The translations under genes and the position numbers were made by a program. From Fertoeibacter niger (GTDB lineage Bacteria > Pseudomonadota > Alphaproteobacteria > Rhodobacterales > Rhodobacteraceae), in contig NZ_WHUT02000001.1 in NCBI RefSeq assembly GCF_009380135.2, positions 62,001-126,000 of the forward strand: a stretch of 64,000 bases of DNA, read 5' to 3'. Shown here piece by piece: positions 17,107 to 25,914 of the stretch. The notes below the pieces were generated by a model, which saw only the letters and a program-made list of their open reading frames with translations, did not search any database and had not been told where the DNA came from. Positions within the stretch are counted from its first letter, which is position 1. Every line of letters starts with the position of its first letter.

Positions 17107-18051
17107 CTAGATCCGCGCGATACGCTCGGTCAGCAGGGCAAAGAACCCGTCGGCATCCACATCGCCCATGAACAGCGCGTTCTTTGGCCGTTTGGTGACG
17201 CCCCACCAGTCGGCCACCGTCATGCCCAGCGTCAGTTCGCTGCCGGTCTCCACCTCCACATTGATGTGGCGGCCCTTGAACAGATCAGGGCGGATCAGCC
17301 ATGCGATGACGCAGGGGTCGTGCAAAGGCGCGCCCTCTGACCCGTATTTTGCCATGTCGAAACGTTCAAAGAAATCGGTCCATTCCGCCACCATGGTGCC
17401 CGCCTGCGTGCCAAGCGCGCGAAAGGCCGCGACCCGCGCCTTGTTGGTCAGCACCTTGTGCGTCACGTCCAGCGGCATCACCACAATGGGAATCCCGGAT
17501 TTGAACACGATGTCAGCGGCTTCTGGGTCGACATAGATGTTGAATTCCGCTGCGGGTGTGATGTTGCCCACCTCGAAATAGGCGCCGCCCATCAGCACGA
17601 TCTCCTGCACCCGTCCGGCTATGTCGGGCGCGCGTTGCAGGGCCACAGCGATATTGGTCAACGGCCCCAGCGGGCACAAGGTGACGCTGCCCGCGGGTTC
17701 GCGCCGCAGCGTGTCGATGATGAAATCCACCGCATGACCCTGGGCCAGCGGCATCACCGGGTCGGGCATCACCGGGCCATCGAGGCCGGTCTTGCCATGC
17801 ACATGCTCGGCCGTCACCAGCGTGCGCTTCAGCGGCGCGTCGCAGCCGGCATAGACCGGCATGTCGGGCCGCCCGGCCAGTTCGCAGATGATACGCGCGT
17901 TTTTCTGCGTCAGGGGCAGCGGCACATTGCCCGCCACGGCGGTGATGCCCAGCACCGTCACATCCTCGGGGCTGGCCAGCGCCAGCAGGATGGCTACGGC
18001 GTCATCCTGCCCGGGGTCAGTGTCGATGATGATCTTGCGCGGTTTCGTCAT
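17107..18051 (-). CDS. Nucleoside hydrolase (inosine/uridine-preferring type)
   Basis: This 314-residue enzyme cleaves ribonucleosides to base and ribose. The calcium-binding N-terminal cluster IIIDTDPGQDDAVAIL (about residues 6-21) is the family signature. VLMGGAYFEVGNITPAAEFN carries the ribose-binding Asn/Glu, and HDPCVIAW supplies the last Asp. The ATG at 18051 places the signature correctly; the longer open frame has no matching N-terminus. Base preference is not clear. Confidence 0.93.
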   Translation of the reverse strand: MTKPRKIIIDTDPGQDDAVAILLALASPEDVTVLGITAVAGNVPLPLTQKNARIICELAGRPDMPVYAGCDAPLKRTLVTAEHVHGKTGLDGPVMPDPVMPLAQGHAVDFIIDTLRREPAGSVTLCPLGPLTNIAVALQRAPDIAGRVQEIVLMGGAYFEVGNITPAAEFNIYVDPEAADIVFKSGIPIVVMPLDVTHKVLTNKARVAAFRALGTQAGTMVAEWTDFFERFDMAKYGSEGAPLHDPCVIAWLIRPDLFKGRHINVEVETGSELTLGMTVADWWGVTKRPKNALFMGDVDADGFFALLTERIARI

Positions 18052-18109
18052 GGTGTTCTCCGGGTGTTCCTTGCGAAGAAAACCGAAGGCGCGCGACTTG
18101 TCCATGTGC

Positions 18110-18134
18110 AAAGGGGGGCCATCGGCCCCCCTTT
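18110..18134 (-). terminator. Rho-independent terminator of the FbpA-like gene
   Basis: An 11-bp perfect stem (AAAGGGGGGCC pairing with GGCCCCCCTTT) with an ATC loop lies 62 nt beyond the leftward FbpA-like stop. T residues close the stem on the reverse strand. Confidence 0.75.
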
Positions 18135-18195
18135 GTATGTCTGGCGACACTGGCTGTGGCGGCTATCCGCCGGTGGCCCGGCGGAAGGCGGCGTC

Positions 18196-19203
18196 TCAGC
18201 CGTCGTAGTTGACTTCTTCCATCAGCTTCAACGCGGCGGGGCGCTGGGCGGCCACATCGGCCAAAGGCAGCGTGTCCGGGGTGAACTCGCCCCAGCTTTG
18301 CACCAGCGCCGACCGTGCCACGCCCGGTTTCACCGGGAATTCGTTGTTGGTTTCGGCATAGATCGCCTGCGCCGCGTCCGACGACAGGAATTCCATCAGC
18401 TTCAGCGCCGATTCCCTGTTTGGCGCGGCCTTGGTCATCGCCACGCCCGAGATGTTCATGTGGGTGCCGCCATCCTCGAAGGTCGGGAACACGATGCGCA
18501 CCGATTCCGCCCAGGCCTTTTGTTCGTCATCCGCCAGCATCTGCCCCATATAATAGGTGTTGCCGATGGAAATGTCGCATTCACCGGCCCAGATGGATTT
18601 CACCTGGTCGCGGTCGCCGCCATCGGGCTTTTTCGCCAGATTGCCTTTCAGCCCCTCGACCCAGGTTTTCGCGGCCTCGATCCCATCATGCGCGATGACC
18701 GCGCCCAGCAGCGCCACGTTGTAGTCATTGGTGCCCGAACGGGTGCAGATGCGGCCTTTCCACTTTTCCGAGGCCAGATCCTCATAGGTCGTCACCTCGC
18801 CATCGGCCACGCGTTCCTTGCTGGCATAGACGATGCGGGCGCGGGCGGTCAGGCCGAACCACTGGTCGGCCGGATCGCGGAATTCGGCGGGAATGTTTGC
18901 CTCCAGCACATCCGACTGCACGGGCTGGGTCACGCCCGCATCGACCACCTGCATCAGACGGGCGATATCGACGGTCAGCACCAGATCGGCGGGCGAGCGG
19001 TCGCCCTCGGCCACCAGACGTTCGGCCATGCCCTTGTCAACAAAGGCCACATTCACCGGGATGCCGGTTTCGGCGGTGAAGGCGTCGATCAGCGGCTGGA
19101 TGAGTTCGGGCTGGCGGTGCGAATAGACATTCACCTCTTGGGCCAGCACGGGCAGGGCGGTGGACCCGAGGGCCAGGGCGAGCAGGGGCAGACGCAGGTT
19201 CAT
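18196..19203 (-). CDS. Periplasmic Fe(3+)-binding protein, FbpA/AfuA-like
   Basis: This 335-residue protein has a signal peptide (MNLRLPLLALALGSTALPVLAQ, cleaved after AQ). The mature protein starts EVNVYSHRQPEL, typical of class-F iron-binding proteins of Fe(3+) ABC importers. Paired tyrosines in GNTYYMGQM are the likely iron ligands. No permease or ATPase gene is adjacent, so it must use a transporter encoded elsewhere. The start at 19203 gives a proper signal peptide. Confidence 0.92.
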   Translation of the reverse strand: MNLRLPLLALALGSTALPVLAQEVNVYSHRQPELIQPLIDAFTAETGIPVNVAFVDKGMAERLVAEGDRSPADLVLTVDIARLMQVVDAGVTQPVQSDVLEANIPAEFRDPADQWFGLTARARIVYASKERVADGEVTTYEDLASEKWKGRICTRSGTNDYNVALLGAVIAHDGIEAAKTWVEGLKGNLAKKPDGGDRDQVKSIWAGECDISIGNTYYMGQMLADDEQKAWAESVRIVFPTFEDGGTHMNISGVAMTKAAPNRESALKLMEFLSSDAAQAIYAETNNEFPVKPGVARSALVQSWGEFTPDTLPLADVAAQRPAALKLMEEVNYDG

Positions 19204-19352
19204 TGGGTGACCTTTCTTGTCGGAAATTATGCCGTCCATAAACATGAGTCTTTTACTTTGGTCAATCGTTGAGTGAAGTTGTCGGAAATTTTCCATGAAG
19301 GGGCGGTGTCCGTCAGGGACGGGCATTTTGCGCTACGGCACGGCTGGTAGCC

Positions 19353-19398
19353 CAAGAATTTTCGAAAATTCTTGCAAAAAAATCTTCGAAGATTTTTT
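19353..19398. repeat. Two tandem AT-rich 22-bp palindromes
   Basis: Positions 19353-19374 are a perfect palindrome centred on TTTTCGAAAA. Positions 19377-19398 are a second one centred on CTTCGAAG with A6 and T6 ends. They stand 2 bp apart downstream of leftward mazG and upstream of the FbpA-like gene. A terminator for mazG is likely, since the second stem ends in a T-run in either direction. Confidence 0.75.
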
Positions 19399-19488
19399 CG
19401 GTGCGCGACCGGCAGGCCCGGTGCCTGTGCGGGGGCCTCATGCGTGCATCTATGGCCCAAGATGAACGTGCAGGGGCCGTTCAGCCCG

Positions 19489-20322
19489 TCAGGCGGATTT
19501 TTCTTCGGCCTTTGCGCGGTTCCACAGCGCGTCCATCTCGGCAAGGTCGCTTTGGTCGGGGGTCTTGCCGGCCTCGGCCAGCCAGGCCTCGATCCGGGCA
19601 AAGCGGCGGGTGAATTTGGCATTGGCGGCGCGCAGGGCGGCCTCGGGGTCAACCTTCATGTGGCGGGCAAGATTGGCCATCACGAACATCAGATCGCCGA
19701 ATTCCTCTTCGACCTCGGCGGGGGAAAGGCTGTCGCGCGCCTCGACCAGTTCGCGCGATTCCTCCAGCAGTTTGTCCAGCACCTGATCGGTGGAGGGCCA
19801 GTCGAACCCCACCCGCGCCGCGCGCTTTTGCAGTTTCACCGCGCGGGTCAGGGCGGGCAGGCCCATCGCCACACCATCCAGCACGCCGCCCTGGGCTTTT
19901 TGCGCCCGTTCGGCCGCCTTGATCTTTTCCCAGTCGGCGGTCTGCTGGTCGGCGGATTTGTCGCGGCTTTCAGCCCCAAAGACATGCGGGTGGCGGGCCA
20001 GCATCTTGTCGGCAATGGATTTTGTCACGGAGGCAAAGTCGAAAAGCCCCGCCTCGGCCCCGATCTGGGCGTGGAACACGGTTTGCAACAAGAGGTCGCC
20101 CAACTCCCCTTCCAACTCGGGCCAGTCTTGCCGGGCGATGGCATCGGCCACTTCATGCGCCTCTTCAATGGTATAGGGCGCGATGGTGGCGAAGGTCTGC
20201 TGGATATCCCAGGGGCAGCCGGTGGCGGGGTCGCGCAGGCGGCGCATGATTTCCAGCAGGCGCGGCAGCCCGCCTGCGGGGTCGGCGATCAGGGCGGCGG
20301 CGTCAGGGGCATGGTCGGGCAT
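19489..20322 (-). CDS. mazG: Nucleoside triphosphate pyrophosphohydrolase MazG
   Basis: This 277-residue protein has two MazG repeats. The first is marked by CPWDIQQT and EEAHEVADAI with ELGDLLLQTVFHA. The second has FDWPSTDQVLDKLLEESRE and EEEFGDLMFVMANLARH. EExxE and ExxD acidic motifs bind Mg. It hydrolyses NTPs and dNTPs to monophosphates, probably sanitising damaged nucleotides. The ATG at 20322 gives standard length. It diverges from the M20 gene. Confidence 0.94.
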   Translation of the reverse strand: MPDHAPDAAALIADPAGGLPRLLEIMRRLRDPATGCPWDIQQTFATIAPYTIEEAHEVADAIARQDWPELEGELGDLLLQTVFHAQIGAEAGLFDFASVTKSIADKMLARHPHVFGAESRDKSADQQTADWEKIKAAERAQKAQGGVLDGVAMGLPALTRAVKLQKRAARVGFDWPSTDQVLDKLLEESRELVEARDSLSPAEVEEEFGDLMFVMANLARHMKVDPEAALRAANAKFTRRFARIEAWLAEAGKTPDQSDLAEMDALWNRAKAEEKSA

Positions 20323-20385
20323 TGCGGCGGCGTCCGTTTTGGGGTTCTGTGCAGCCTTCAATACGTCGCCGCAAGGAGCCTGACC

Positions 20386-21549
20386 ATGCCCGTTCTGAAC
20401 CGCATCGCCGCCTATGCGGAGGAGATGACAGGCTGGCGCCGCCATCTGCACCAGCACCCCGAGCTGAAATTCGATTGCCACCAGACCGCCGCCTTCATCG
20501 TGGAACGGCTGCGCGAATTCGGCGTGGACGAGGTGCATCAGGGCATCGCCACCTCGGGGGTCGTGGCCATCATCAACGGGCAGGGGCCGGGTGACACCAT
20601 CGGGCTGCGCGCCGACATGGATGCGCTGCCGATGGATGAGATCACCGGGGCCGATTACGCCTCGACCGTGGCGGGCAAGATGCATGCCTGCGGCCATGAT
20701 GGCCATGTGACCATGCTGCTGGGGGCTGCGAAATACCTGTGCGAGACGCGGCGTTTTACCGGCCGGGTGGCGCTGCTGTTCCAGCCCGCCGAGGAGGATG
20801 GCGGCGGCGGCGAGGTGATGGTGCAGGAGGGTGTGATGGACCGTTTCGGCATCAGCCAGGTCTACGGCATCCACAATGCGCCCAACGTGCCCTTCGGCAA
20901 GTTCGTCACCACGCCCGGGCCGCTGATGGCTGCGGTGGATACGGCAACCGTCTGGGTCACGGGCAAGGGTGGCCACGGGGCCACGCCGCATGAAACGGTT
21001 GACCCGGTGGTGGCAATCACCGGCATGGTGGGTGCGTTGCAGACCATCATCAGCCGCAACCTTTATGCGCTGGACGAGCTGGTGCTGTCGGTGACGCAGA
21101 TCCATGTGGGATCGGCGTCGAACATCATCGCGGAAGAGGGCTGGTTCTGCGCCACGATCCGCACCTTCACCCCCGAGGTGCGCGCGCTGGTCGAACAGCG
21201 GTTCCGCTCGATTGTCGAGGGCCATGCGGCGGCCTATGGCTGCACCGTGCGCATCGACTATGAGCTGGGCTATCCGCCCACCGTCAACCACCCCGCCGAG
21301 ACGGATTTTGCCGCGGATGTGGCGCGCGAAGTGTCGGGCGAGGATGGCATCGACGCCCGCGCCAACCGCGAGATGGGATCGGAGGATTTCGCCTATATGC
21401 TGGAGGCGCGGCCCGGCGCCTATCTGTTCCTTGGCACCGGGCCGGGGGCGGGGCTGCACCATCCGGCCTTTGATTTCAACGACGAGGCGGCACCGGTGGG
21501 GGCATCGTTCTTTGCCCGGCTGGTGGAACGGGCGCAGCCGCTGGCCTGA
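20386..21549 (+). CDS. M20-family amidohydrolase (hippurate hydrolase-like)
   Basis: This 387-residue zinc or manganese peptidase-fold enzyme carries WRRHLHQHPEL near residue 16 and LRADMDALPM. The metal-binding HACGHDGHVTML is near residue 100, and FQPAEEDGGGGEVM supplies the catalytic Glu. A lid domain spans about 180-290. The family cleaves N-acyl amino acids, for example hippurate or N-acetyl compounds. AAGGAG stands 8 nt before the ATG. The exact substrate is not decided. Confidence 0.92.
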   Translation: MPVLNRIAAYAEEMTGWRRHLHQHPELKFDCHQTAAFIVERLREFGVDEVHQGIATSGVVAIINGQGPGDTIGLRADMDALPMDEITGADYASTVAGKMHACGHDGHVTMLLGAAKYLCETRRFTGRVALLFQPAEEDGGGGEVMVQEGVMDRFGISQVYGIHNAPNVPFGKFVTTPGPLMAAVDTATVWVTGKGGHGATPHETVDPVVAITGMVGALQTIISRNLYALDELVLSVTQIHVGSASNIIAEEGWFCATIRTFTPEVRALVEQRFRSIVEGHAAAYGCTVRIDYELGYPPTVNHPAETDFAADVAREVSGEDGIDARANREMGSEDFAYMLEARPGAYLFLGTGPGAGLHHPAFDFNDEAAPVGASFFARLVERAQPLA

Positions 21550-21722
21550 TGCGGGGGGGGTGCAGGCGCGGTCAGGCCTGCCGGGCCTGCCGAACCAGCG
21601 CGCAAGATGACAATTGCCGTCACAGGGTCGCCGCGCCCTAGCAGCCCCTTGCCCGGCGAAGGGGCAACTGCCAAAGCTGGGTTGTCGGTGGCCACAATGG
21701 CGCACCGTCCTGGGAGACTGCG

Positions 21723-22130
21723 ATGCTGAATTATCTGACTGCGGGGCTGTTGCTGGCCGCCGGACCCGTGTTTGCCGATGACATCGTGATGTTTCAGGCC
21801 CCGTCGGGCAACATCCACTGCATGATGATCGACGGCGAATATGCCGAAACCCGCTGCGACATCCGCGAATTCACCCCGTCCTTCACCGATTTCCCCGCCG
21901 ATTGCGAGGGTGATTGGGGTGACAGTCTGGGCATCAGCCCCGGCGACCGGCGCGGGCGTGCCATTTGCCATGGCGATACGGTGATGATGCAGGAAAACCC
22001 GGTGATCGGCTATGGCAACAGCATCGAACATGGCGGGATGACCTGCGAGATCGCACAGCAGGGCGTGACCTGTTTCAACGCCGGTGGCGCAGGCTTTTCC
22101 ATTGCCCGCGCCCAGCAGGCGGTGTTCTGA
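21723..22130 (+). CDS. Secreted DUF6636 protein
   Basis: This 135-residue protein has a signal peptide (MLNYLTAGLLLAAGPVFAD). The mature part opens with VMFQAPSGNIHCMM, the hallmark of DUF6636, and carries several cysteines (RCDIRE, DCEGDW, AICHG, MTCEI, TCFNA) that probably pair in the periplasm. The function is unknown. GGGAG precedes the ATG. It is convergent with the TetR gene to its right. Confidence 0.8.
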   Translation: MLNYLTAGLLLAAGPVFADDIVMFQAPSGNIHCMMIDGEYAETRCDIREFTPSFTDFPADCEGDWGDSLGISPGDRRGRAICHGDTVMMQENPVIGYGNSIEHGGMTCEIAQQGVTCFNAGGAGFSIARAQQAVF

Positions 22131-22164
22131 TCCTTTGGCCCGGCTGCCGCCTGCGGTGGCCGGG

Positions 22165-22728
22165 CTATTGCGACGGGGGCAGCGTCAGCGCCAGAAGATG
22201 CGCGCGCAGCCGCGCCAGATCATCCGGCGCAGGGCCGCTGCCGCTGATCATGCCCAGCCAGATGCCATCGGCGGCAAAGCGCGCGGTTTGCAGGGCAATG
22301 TCCGGCCCATCCTCGGCATGGTCGGCCAGCCGCCCCGCCAGCCAGTCGCGCCAGCCATCGCGCAGTTCGGCGTTCGACAGCGTGGCGAAATAAACCGCGA
22401 TCCACAGCCCGTCGCTGCCGCCCGCATCGGGCTCGGTCACGGCATGGATATAGGCGCGGGTGAACCGGCCATGGGGCAGGGGGTCGGCGGCAATCGCATC
22501 AGCCAGATAGGCATCCAGCCGGTCGATCAGGTCATGGAACACCGCCGCCACCAGCGCCTGCTTGCTGGGGAAATGGTGAAAGAACGCGCCCTTGGTCACG
22601 CCCGCCTCGGCCGATACCGCCTCGACGGTCACGGTCTGCACACCCGCCCGCGTGGCGATGCGGGCGGCGGCATCCAGAAGGTCGCGGCGCACTTTTTCGG
22701 GCTGCTTGCGGCGGGGGGTCAGACTCAT
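22165..22728 (-). CDS. TetR-family repressor controlling the aminotransferase
   Basis: This 187-residue protein starts SLTPRRKQPEKVRRDLLDAA and has the helix-turn-helix VEAVSAEAGVTKGAFFHHFPSK near residues 35-55. A C-terminal domain ends in the common DGIWLGMISG segment of TetR_C proteins. It is divergent from the aminotransferase at 22806, with two palindromes in the gap. This layout usually means the protein represses both its own gene and the neighbour. Confidence 0.92.
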   Translation of the reverse strand: MSLTPRRKQPEKVRRDLLDAAARIATRAGVQTVTVEAVSAEAGVTKGAFFHHFPSKQALVAAVFHDLIDRLDAYLADAIAADPLPHGRFTRAYIHAVTEPDAGGSDGLWIAVYFATLSNAELRDGWRDWLAGRLADHAEDGPDIALQTARFAADGIWLGMISGSGPAPDDLARLRAHLLALTLPPSQ

Positions 22729-22739
22729 CTTGCAAACTC

Positions 22740-22784
22740 AGATACCAAACGGTATCTATGATCATACCAACCATTTGGTATGAT
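22740..22784. promoter_or_regulatory. Two palindromic TetR-type operators
   Basis: AGATACCAAACGGTATCT (22740-22757) has 7-bp arms. ATCATACCA (22761-22769) pairs with TGGTATGAT (22776-22784), giving 9-bp arms. Both share the ATACCA/TGGTAT core and fill the gap between the divergent TetR and aminotransferase genes. They are the obvious binding sites of that repressor. Confidence 0.8.
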
Positions 22785-22805
22785 TCAAGCCCGAACGAGG
22801 ATGCC

Positions 22806-24188
22806 ATGACCGCCCCGACCAACCGCTCTGCCTGGGAAATGGACCGCAGCCACGCCCTGCACCCCTGGACCAACTTTGGCCCATTTGAGGATCAGGGCGC
22901 ATTGGTGATCACCCGGGGCGAGGGCTGCCACCTGTGGGACGACCGCGGCAACCGTTACTTTGATGCGGTAGGGGGCCTGTGGTGCACCAACATCGGCCTT
23001 GGCCGCGCGGAAATGGCCGAAGCCATTGCCGATCAGGCACGCAGGCTGGCGTTTTCCAACACATTCGTTGACATGACCAATGATCCCTCTGCCCGGCTGG
23101 CGGCGAAACTGGCCGATCTGGCCCCGGGCGACTTGAACCGGGTGCATTTCACCACTGGCGGATCAACCGCCGTCGATACCGCCGCGCGGATGGTGCAGTA
23201 TTATCAAAGCTGCATGGGCCGCCCCGAAAAGGGGCATCTGGTGGCGCGCGACCATTCGTATCACGGCTCCACTTACCTGTCGCAAAGCATCGGCAAACGG
23301 CCCGGCGACCGGGTGGAACAGTTCCGCTACAAAGAGGATGGCATCCACCACCTGTCCGTCCCCAACCCCTACCGCGCGCCGGATGGCATGGATGAGGCCG
23401 CGTTCTGCGACCATCTGGTTGCCGAGTTCGAGGCGCTGATCGCGCATGTTGGCGCAGACCGCATCGGCGGCTTCTTCGCCGAACCGATCCAGGCCTCGGG
23501 CGGGGTGATCGTGCCGCCCCAGGGCTATCTGCGCCGCATGTGGGAGGTGTGCCAGCGCCATGACATCCTGTTCGTGGCGGATGAGGTTGTCACCGCCTTT
23601 GGCCGTCTGGGCCACTGGTTCGCCTCATGGGATGAGTTTGGCGTGCAGCCCGACATCATCTGCACCGCCAAGGGTTTGACCTCGGGCTATATCCCGATGG
23701 GTGCGATGATCTTCTCCGACCGGATATGGCAGGCGATGGCGGCCGACGGCGCGCGCTGGTTCACCTCGGGCTTTACCTATGCCGGGCATCCGGTGGCCTG
23801 TGCCGCGGCGCTGAAGAACATCGAGATCATGGAACGCGAGGATCTGCTGGGCAACGCCACCCGCGTGGGCGCGCTGTTCGAGACGCGGATGAAAGCGCTG
23901 GAAGCCCTGCCGCTGATCGGTCAGGTGCGGGGCAAAAAGCTGATGGTCTGTGTCGAATCGGTGGCCGACAAGGCGACCCGCGCCCTGCTGCAGGACGAGG
24001 CAGATGTGGGCAAACGCATTTCCGACGCCTGCGAGGCGATGGGCCTGATGGTGCGCCCCATAGGCCACCTGAACGTCATGTCGCCGCCGCTGGTCATCAC
24101 CGCCGATGACGTGGATTTCATCGGTGACACGCTGGAAACCGCGATCCGCCGCGTGGCCGACGATCTGGCGCGCGAAGGGCTGGTATAG
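22806..24188 (+). CDS. Class III PLP-dependent aminotransferase
   Basis: This 460-residue enzyme has the fold-type I class III pattern: WDDRGNRYFDAVGGLWC, a VHFTTGGSTAVDTAARM cofactor loop, FVADEVVTAFGRLG, and the PLP lysine in ICTAKGLTSGYIPMGA near residue 290. Such enzymes transfer omega-amino groups to pyruvate or 2-oxoglutarate. An agmatinase follows about 190 nt downstream, so putrescine or a related amine is a reasonable but unproven substrate. The start at 22806 has AGGA upstream and clears the operators. Confidence 0.9.
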   Translation: MTAPTNRSAWEMDRSHALHPWTNFGPFEDQGALVITRGEGCHLWDDRGNRYFDAVGGLWCTNIGLGRAEMAEAIADQARRLAFSNTFVDMTNDPSARLAAKLADLAPGDLNRVHFTTGGSTAVDTAARMVQYYQSCMGRPEKGHLVARDHSYHGSTYLSQSIGKRPGDRVEQFRYKEDGIHHLSVPNPYRAPDGMDEAAFCDHLVAEFEALIAHVGADRIGGFFAEPIQASGGVIVPPQGYLRRMWEVCQRHDILFVADEVVTAFGRLGHWFASWDEFGVQPDIICTAKGLTSGYIPMGAMIFSDRIWQAMAADGARWFTSGFTYAGHPVACAAALKNIEIMEREDLLGNATRVGALFETRMKALEALPLIGQVRGKKLMVCVESVADKATRALLQDEADVGKRISDACEAMGLMVRPIGHLNVMSPPLVITADDVDFIGDTLETAIRRVADDLAREGLV

Positions 24189-24374
24189 CGCATCACGACA
24201 ACGCCTGCTGGCCAGCGCCTTTCACCCTGGCGCGAATATCCCACCGGGGTCGGGCGGCGCGTGGCCACAGGCGCTGCCCTTGACAGTCTTCCCCCCAAAG
24301 GGCCTTCTGCCCCGAACCGGATCAAGCGGCGTCTCCGGCACCCAACGACTCCGCCGATTCTCATGAGGGCTGCC

Positions 24375-25340
24375 ATGGGTCTGGAAGACGCGAAATCCGA
24401 GGTCGACACCGCTTTCACCCGCAAGGGCAACCGGGGCTATGCCTTCGAGAATGCCTTTGGCGGGACCACGTCCTTTCTGCGGCGCAGCTACAGCAAGGAT
24501 CTGGCTGGGGTCGATCTGGCCATCACCGGCGTGCCCTTTGACCAGGCGGTCACGCACCGGCCCGGCACCCGCTTTGGCCCCCGCGCGATCCGCGAAGCAT
24601 CGGCGCTGCAACCCTACGATCCGCCCTATGGCTGGCCCTTTGACCCGCTGGAGGAGATGAGCATCGTCGATTACGGCGATCTGGCCTTCGACTATGCGAA
24701 GGTGGCCGATTTCCCCGATGCGCTGACAGCCCATATCCGCACCATCCTTGCTGCGGGCGCGGGCACCGTCACGCTGGGGGGCGACCATTACATCACCTAT
24801 CCGATCCTGCGCGCCTATGCCGAAAAGTTCGGCCCGTTGGGCGTCATCCATTTCGATGCGCATTCCGACCTTTGGCCCGATGATGACCTGACGCGCATCG
24901 ACCACGGCACCATGCTTTACAAGGCCGTCAAGACCGGTCTGCTGGACCCCGCGCGTTCAGTGCAGATCGGCATCCGCACCACGACCGAGGATTATCTGGG
25001 CGTGCATGTGATCGACGCCCGCGAGGTGCATGAAAAGGGCACGGCAGCGGCGGTGGCCAAGGCCCGCGCCATCGTTGGCGACCAGCCCACCTATGTGACC
25101 TTCGACATCGACGCGCTGGACCCGGCCTTTGCCCCGGGCACCGGCACCCCGGTCTGGGGTGGGCTGGCCAGCTGGCAGGCGGCGGCGATGCTGCGCGATC
25201 TGGCAGGGATAAACATGGTCGGCGGTGACGTGGTCGAGGTCTCGCCCCCCTATGACACCACCGGCGCCACCGCCATCGCCGGCGCGCATGTGGCCTATGA
25301 GCTGATCTGCCTTTATGGCTGGACGCGCCGGAAAGGATGA
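24375..25340 (+). CDS. speB: Agmatinase/ureohydrolase family
   Basis: This 321-residue manganese enzyme shows the ureohydrolase metal motifs in order: TLGGDHYITYP, IHFDAHSDLW and TFDIDALDPAFAPGTG. N-terminal VPFDQAVTHRPGTRFGP fits agmatinase, which converts agmatine to putrescine and urea; guanidino-acid hydrolases share the motifs. GAGG precedes the ATG at 24375. A TTGACA near 24280 may be a promoter. The neighbouring aminotransferase could use the amine product. Confidence 0.88.
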   Translation: MGLEDAKSEVDTAFTRKGNRGYAFENAFGGTTSFLRRSYSKDLAGVDLAITGVPFDQAVTHRPGTRFGPRAIREASALQPYDPPYGWPFDPLEEMSIVDYGDLAFDYAKVADFPDALTAHIRTILAAGAGTVTLGGDHYITYPILRAYAEKFGPLGVIHFDAHSDLWPDDDLTRIDHGTMLYKAVKTGLLDPARSVQIGIRTTTEDYLGVHVIDAREVHEKGTAAAVAKARAIVGDQPTYVTFDIDALDPAFAPGTGTPVWGGLASWQAAAMLRDLAGINMVGGDVVEVSPPYDTTGATAIAGAHVAYELICLYGWTRRKG

Positions 25341-25345
25341 GGCGG

Positions 25346-25786
25346 ATGACCGACATCCTCATCATCCTTGCCGTGCTGGTGCTGGGCGCGCTCTTGTTCG
25401 TGCGCTTTGCACCCTCCGATCCGGCCGACTGGCACGCCGACCCGCTGACCGTCGCAAAACCCGCGCGGCCAAACCACTGGCTGATCCGCGACGGCGGCGA
25501 TGCGCCTGCCGTTCTGCTGCCGCAGCCGCCCGATCAGGTGATGGCACGGCTTGACAGCATCGCGCGCGCCACCCCGCGCACCCGGCTGCTGGCCGGAACA
25601 GGCTTTCACAAGACCTGGCGCACGCGCTCGGCCACCCTTGGCTTTCCCGACTACACCTCGGTGCGGGTCGAACCGGCAGGTGCGGGCACAAGGCTGACGC
25701 TCTACGCCCGCGCGCGCTTTGGCAGTTCCGACTTCGGGGTGAACCGCAAGCGGGCCGAGGGCTGGATAGCACAGATCGCCGACTGA
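25346..25786 (+). CDS. DUF1499 protein with N-terminal membrane anchor
   Basis: This 146-residue protein has a single N-terminal hydrophobic helix (ILIILAVLVLGALLFV). A DUF1499 domain follows, recognised by ARATPRTRLL, the RTRSATLGFPDYTSVRV strand and the C-terminal FGVNRKRAEGWI. The family has no proven role. The ATG at 25346 has GGAAAGG 9 nt upstream; an ATG at 25337 overlapping the agmatinase stop is also possible. It is the third gene of the agmatinase run. Confidence 0.82.
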   Translation: MTDILIILAVLVLGALLFVRFAPSDPADWHADPLTVAKPARPNHWLIRDGGDAPAVLLPQPPDQVMARLDSIARATPRTRLLAGTGFHKTWRTRSATLGFPDYTSVRVEPAGAGTRLTLYARARFGSSDFGVNRKRAEGWIAQIAD

Positions 25787-25798
25787 CCAAACTCTTCT

Positions 25799-25852
25799 GC
25801 ATTTTCTGCCCCTAAATATTCCACGGGGGTCCGGGGGTGTGAAACCCCCGGC
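25799..25852. repeat. REP-like hairpin repeat, copy 1
   Basis: A stretch running from GCATTTTCTGCCC through CCACGGGGGTCCGGGGG to GAAACCCCCGGC contains a strong CCGGGGG/CCCCCGG hairpin. A close copy lies at 30059-30113. It follows the DUF1499 stop by 12 nt and may act as a terminator. A 15-bp tandem repeat (CCCCCTTGACCGGCT-like) follows at about 25861-25892. Confidence 0.7.
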
Positions 25853-25914
25853 GGCCAGCCCCCCTTGACCGGCTCCCCCTTGACCGGCCCCCCGGCATCA
25901 GCCAAACCCCGCCC

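Noticed and set aside
19204-19262. Iron-responsive (Fur/RirA/Irr-type) box upstream of the FbpA-like gene
   Set aside because: The stretch is AT-rich and holds TGA and TCA triplets, but their spacing does not match a known consensus and no clean palindrome is seen.
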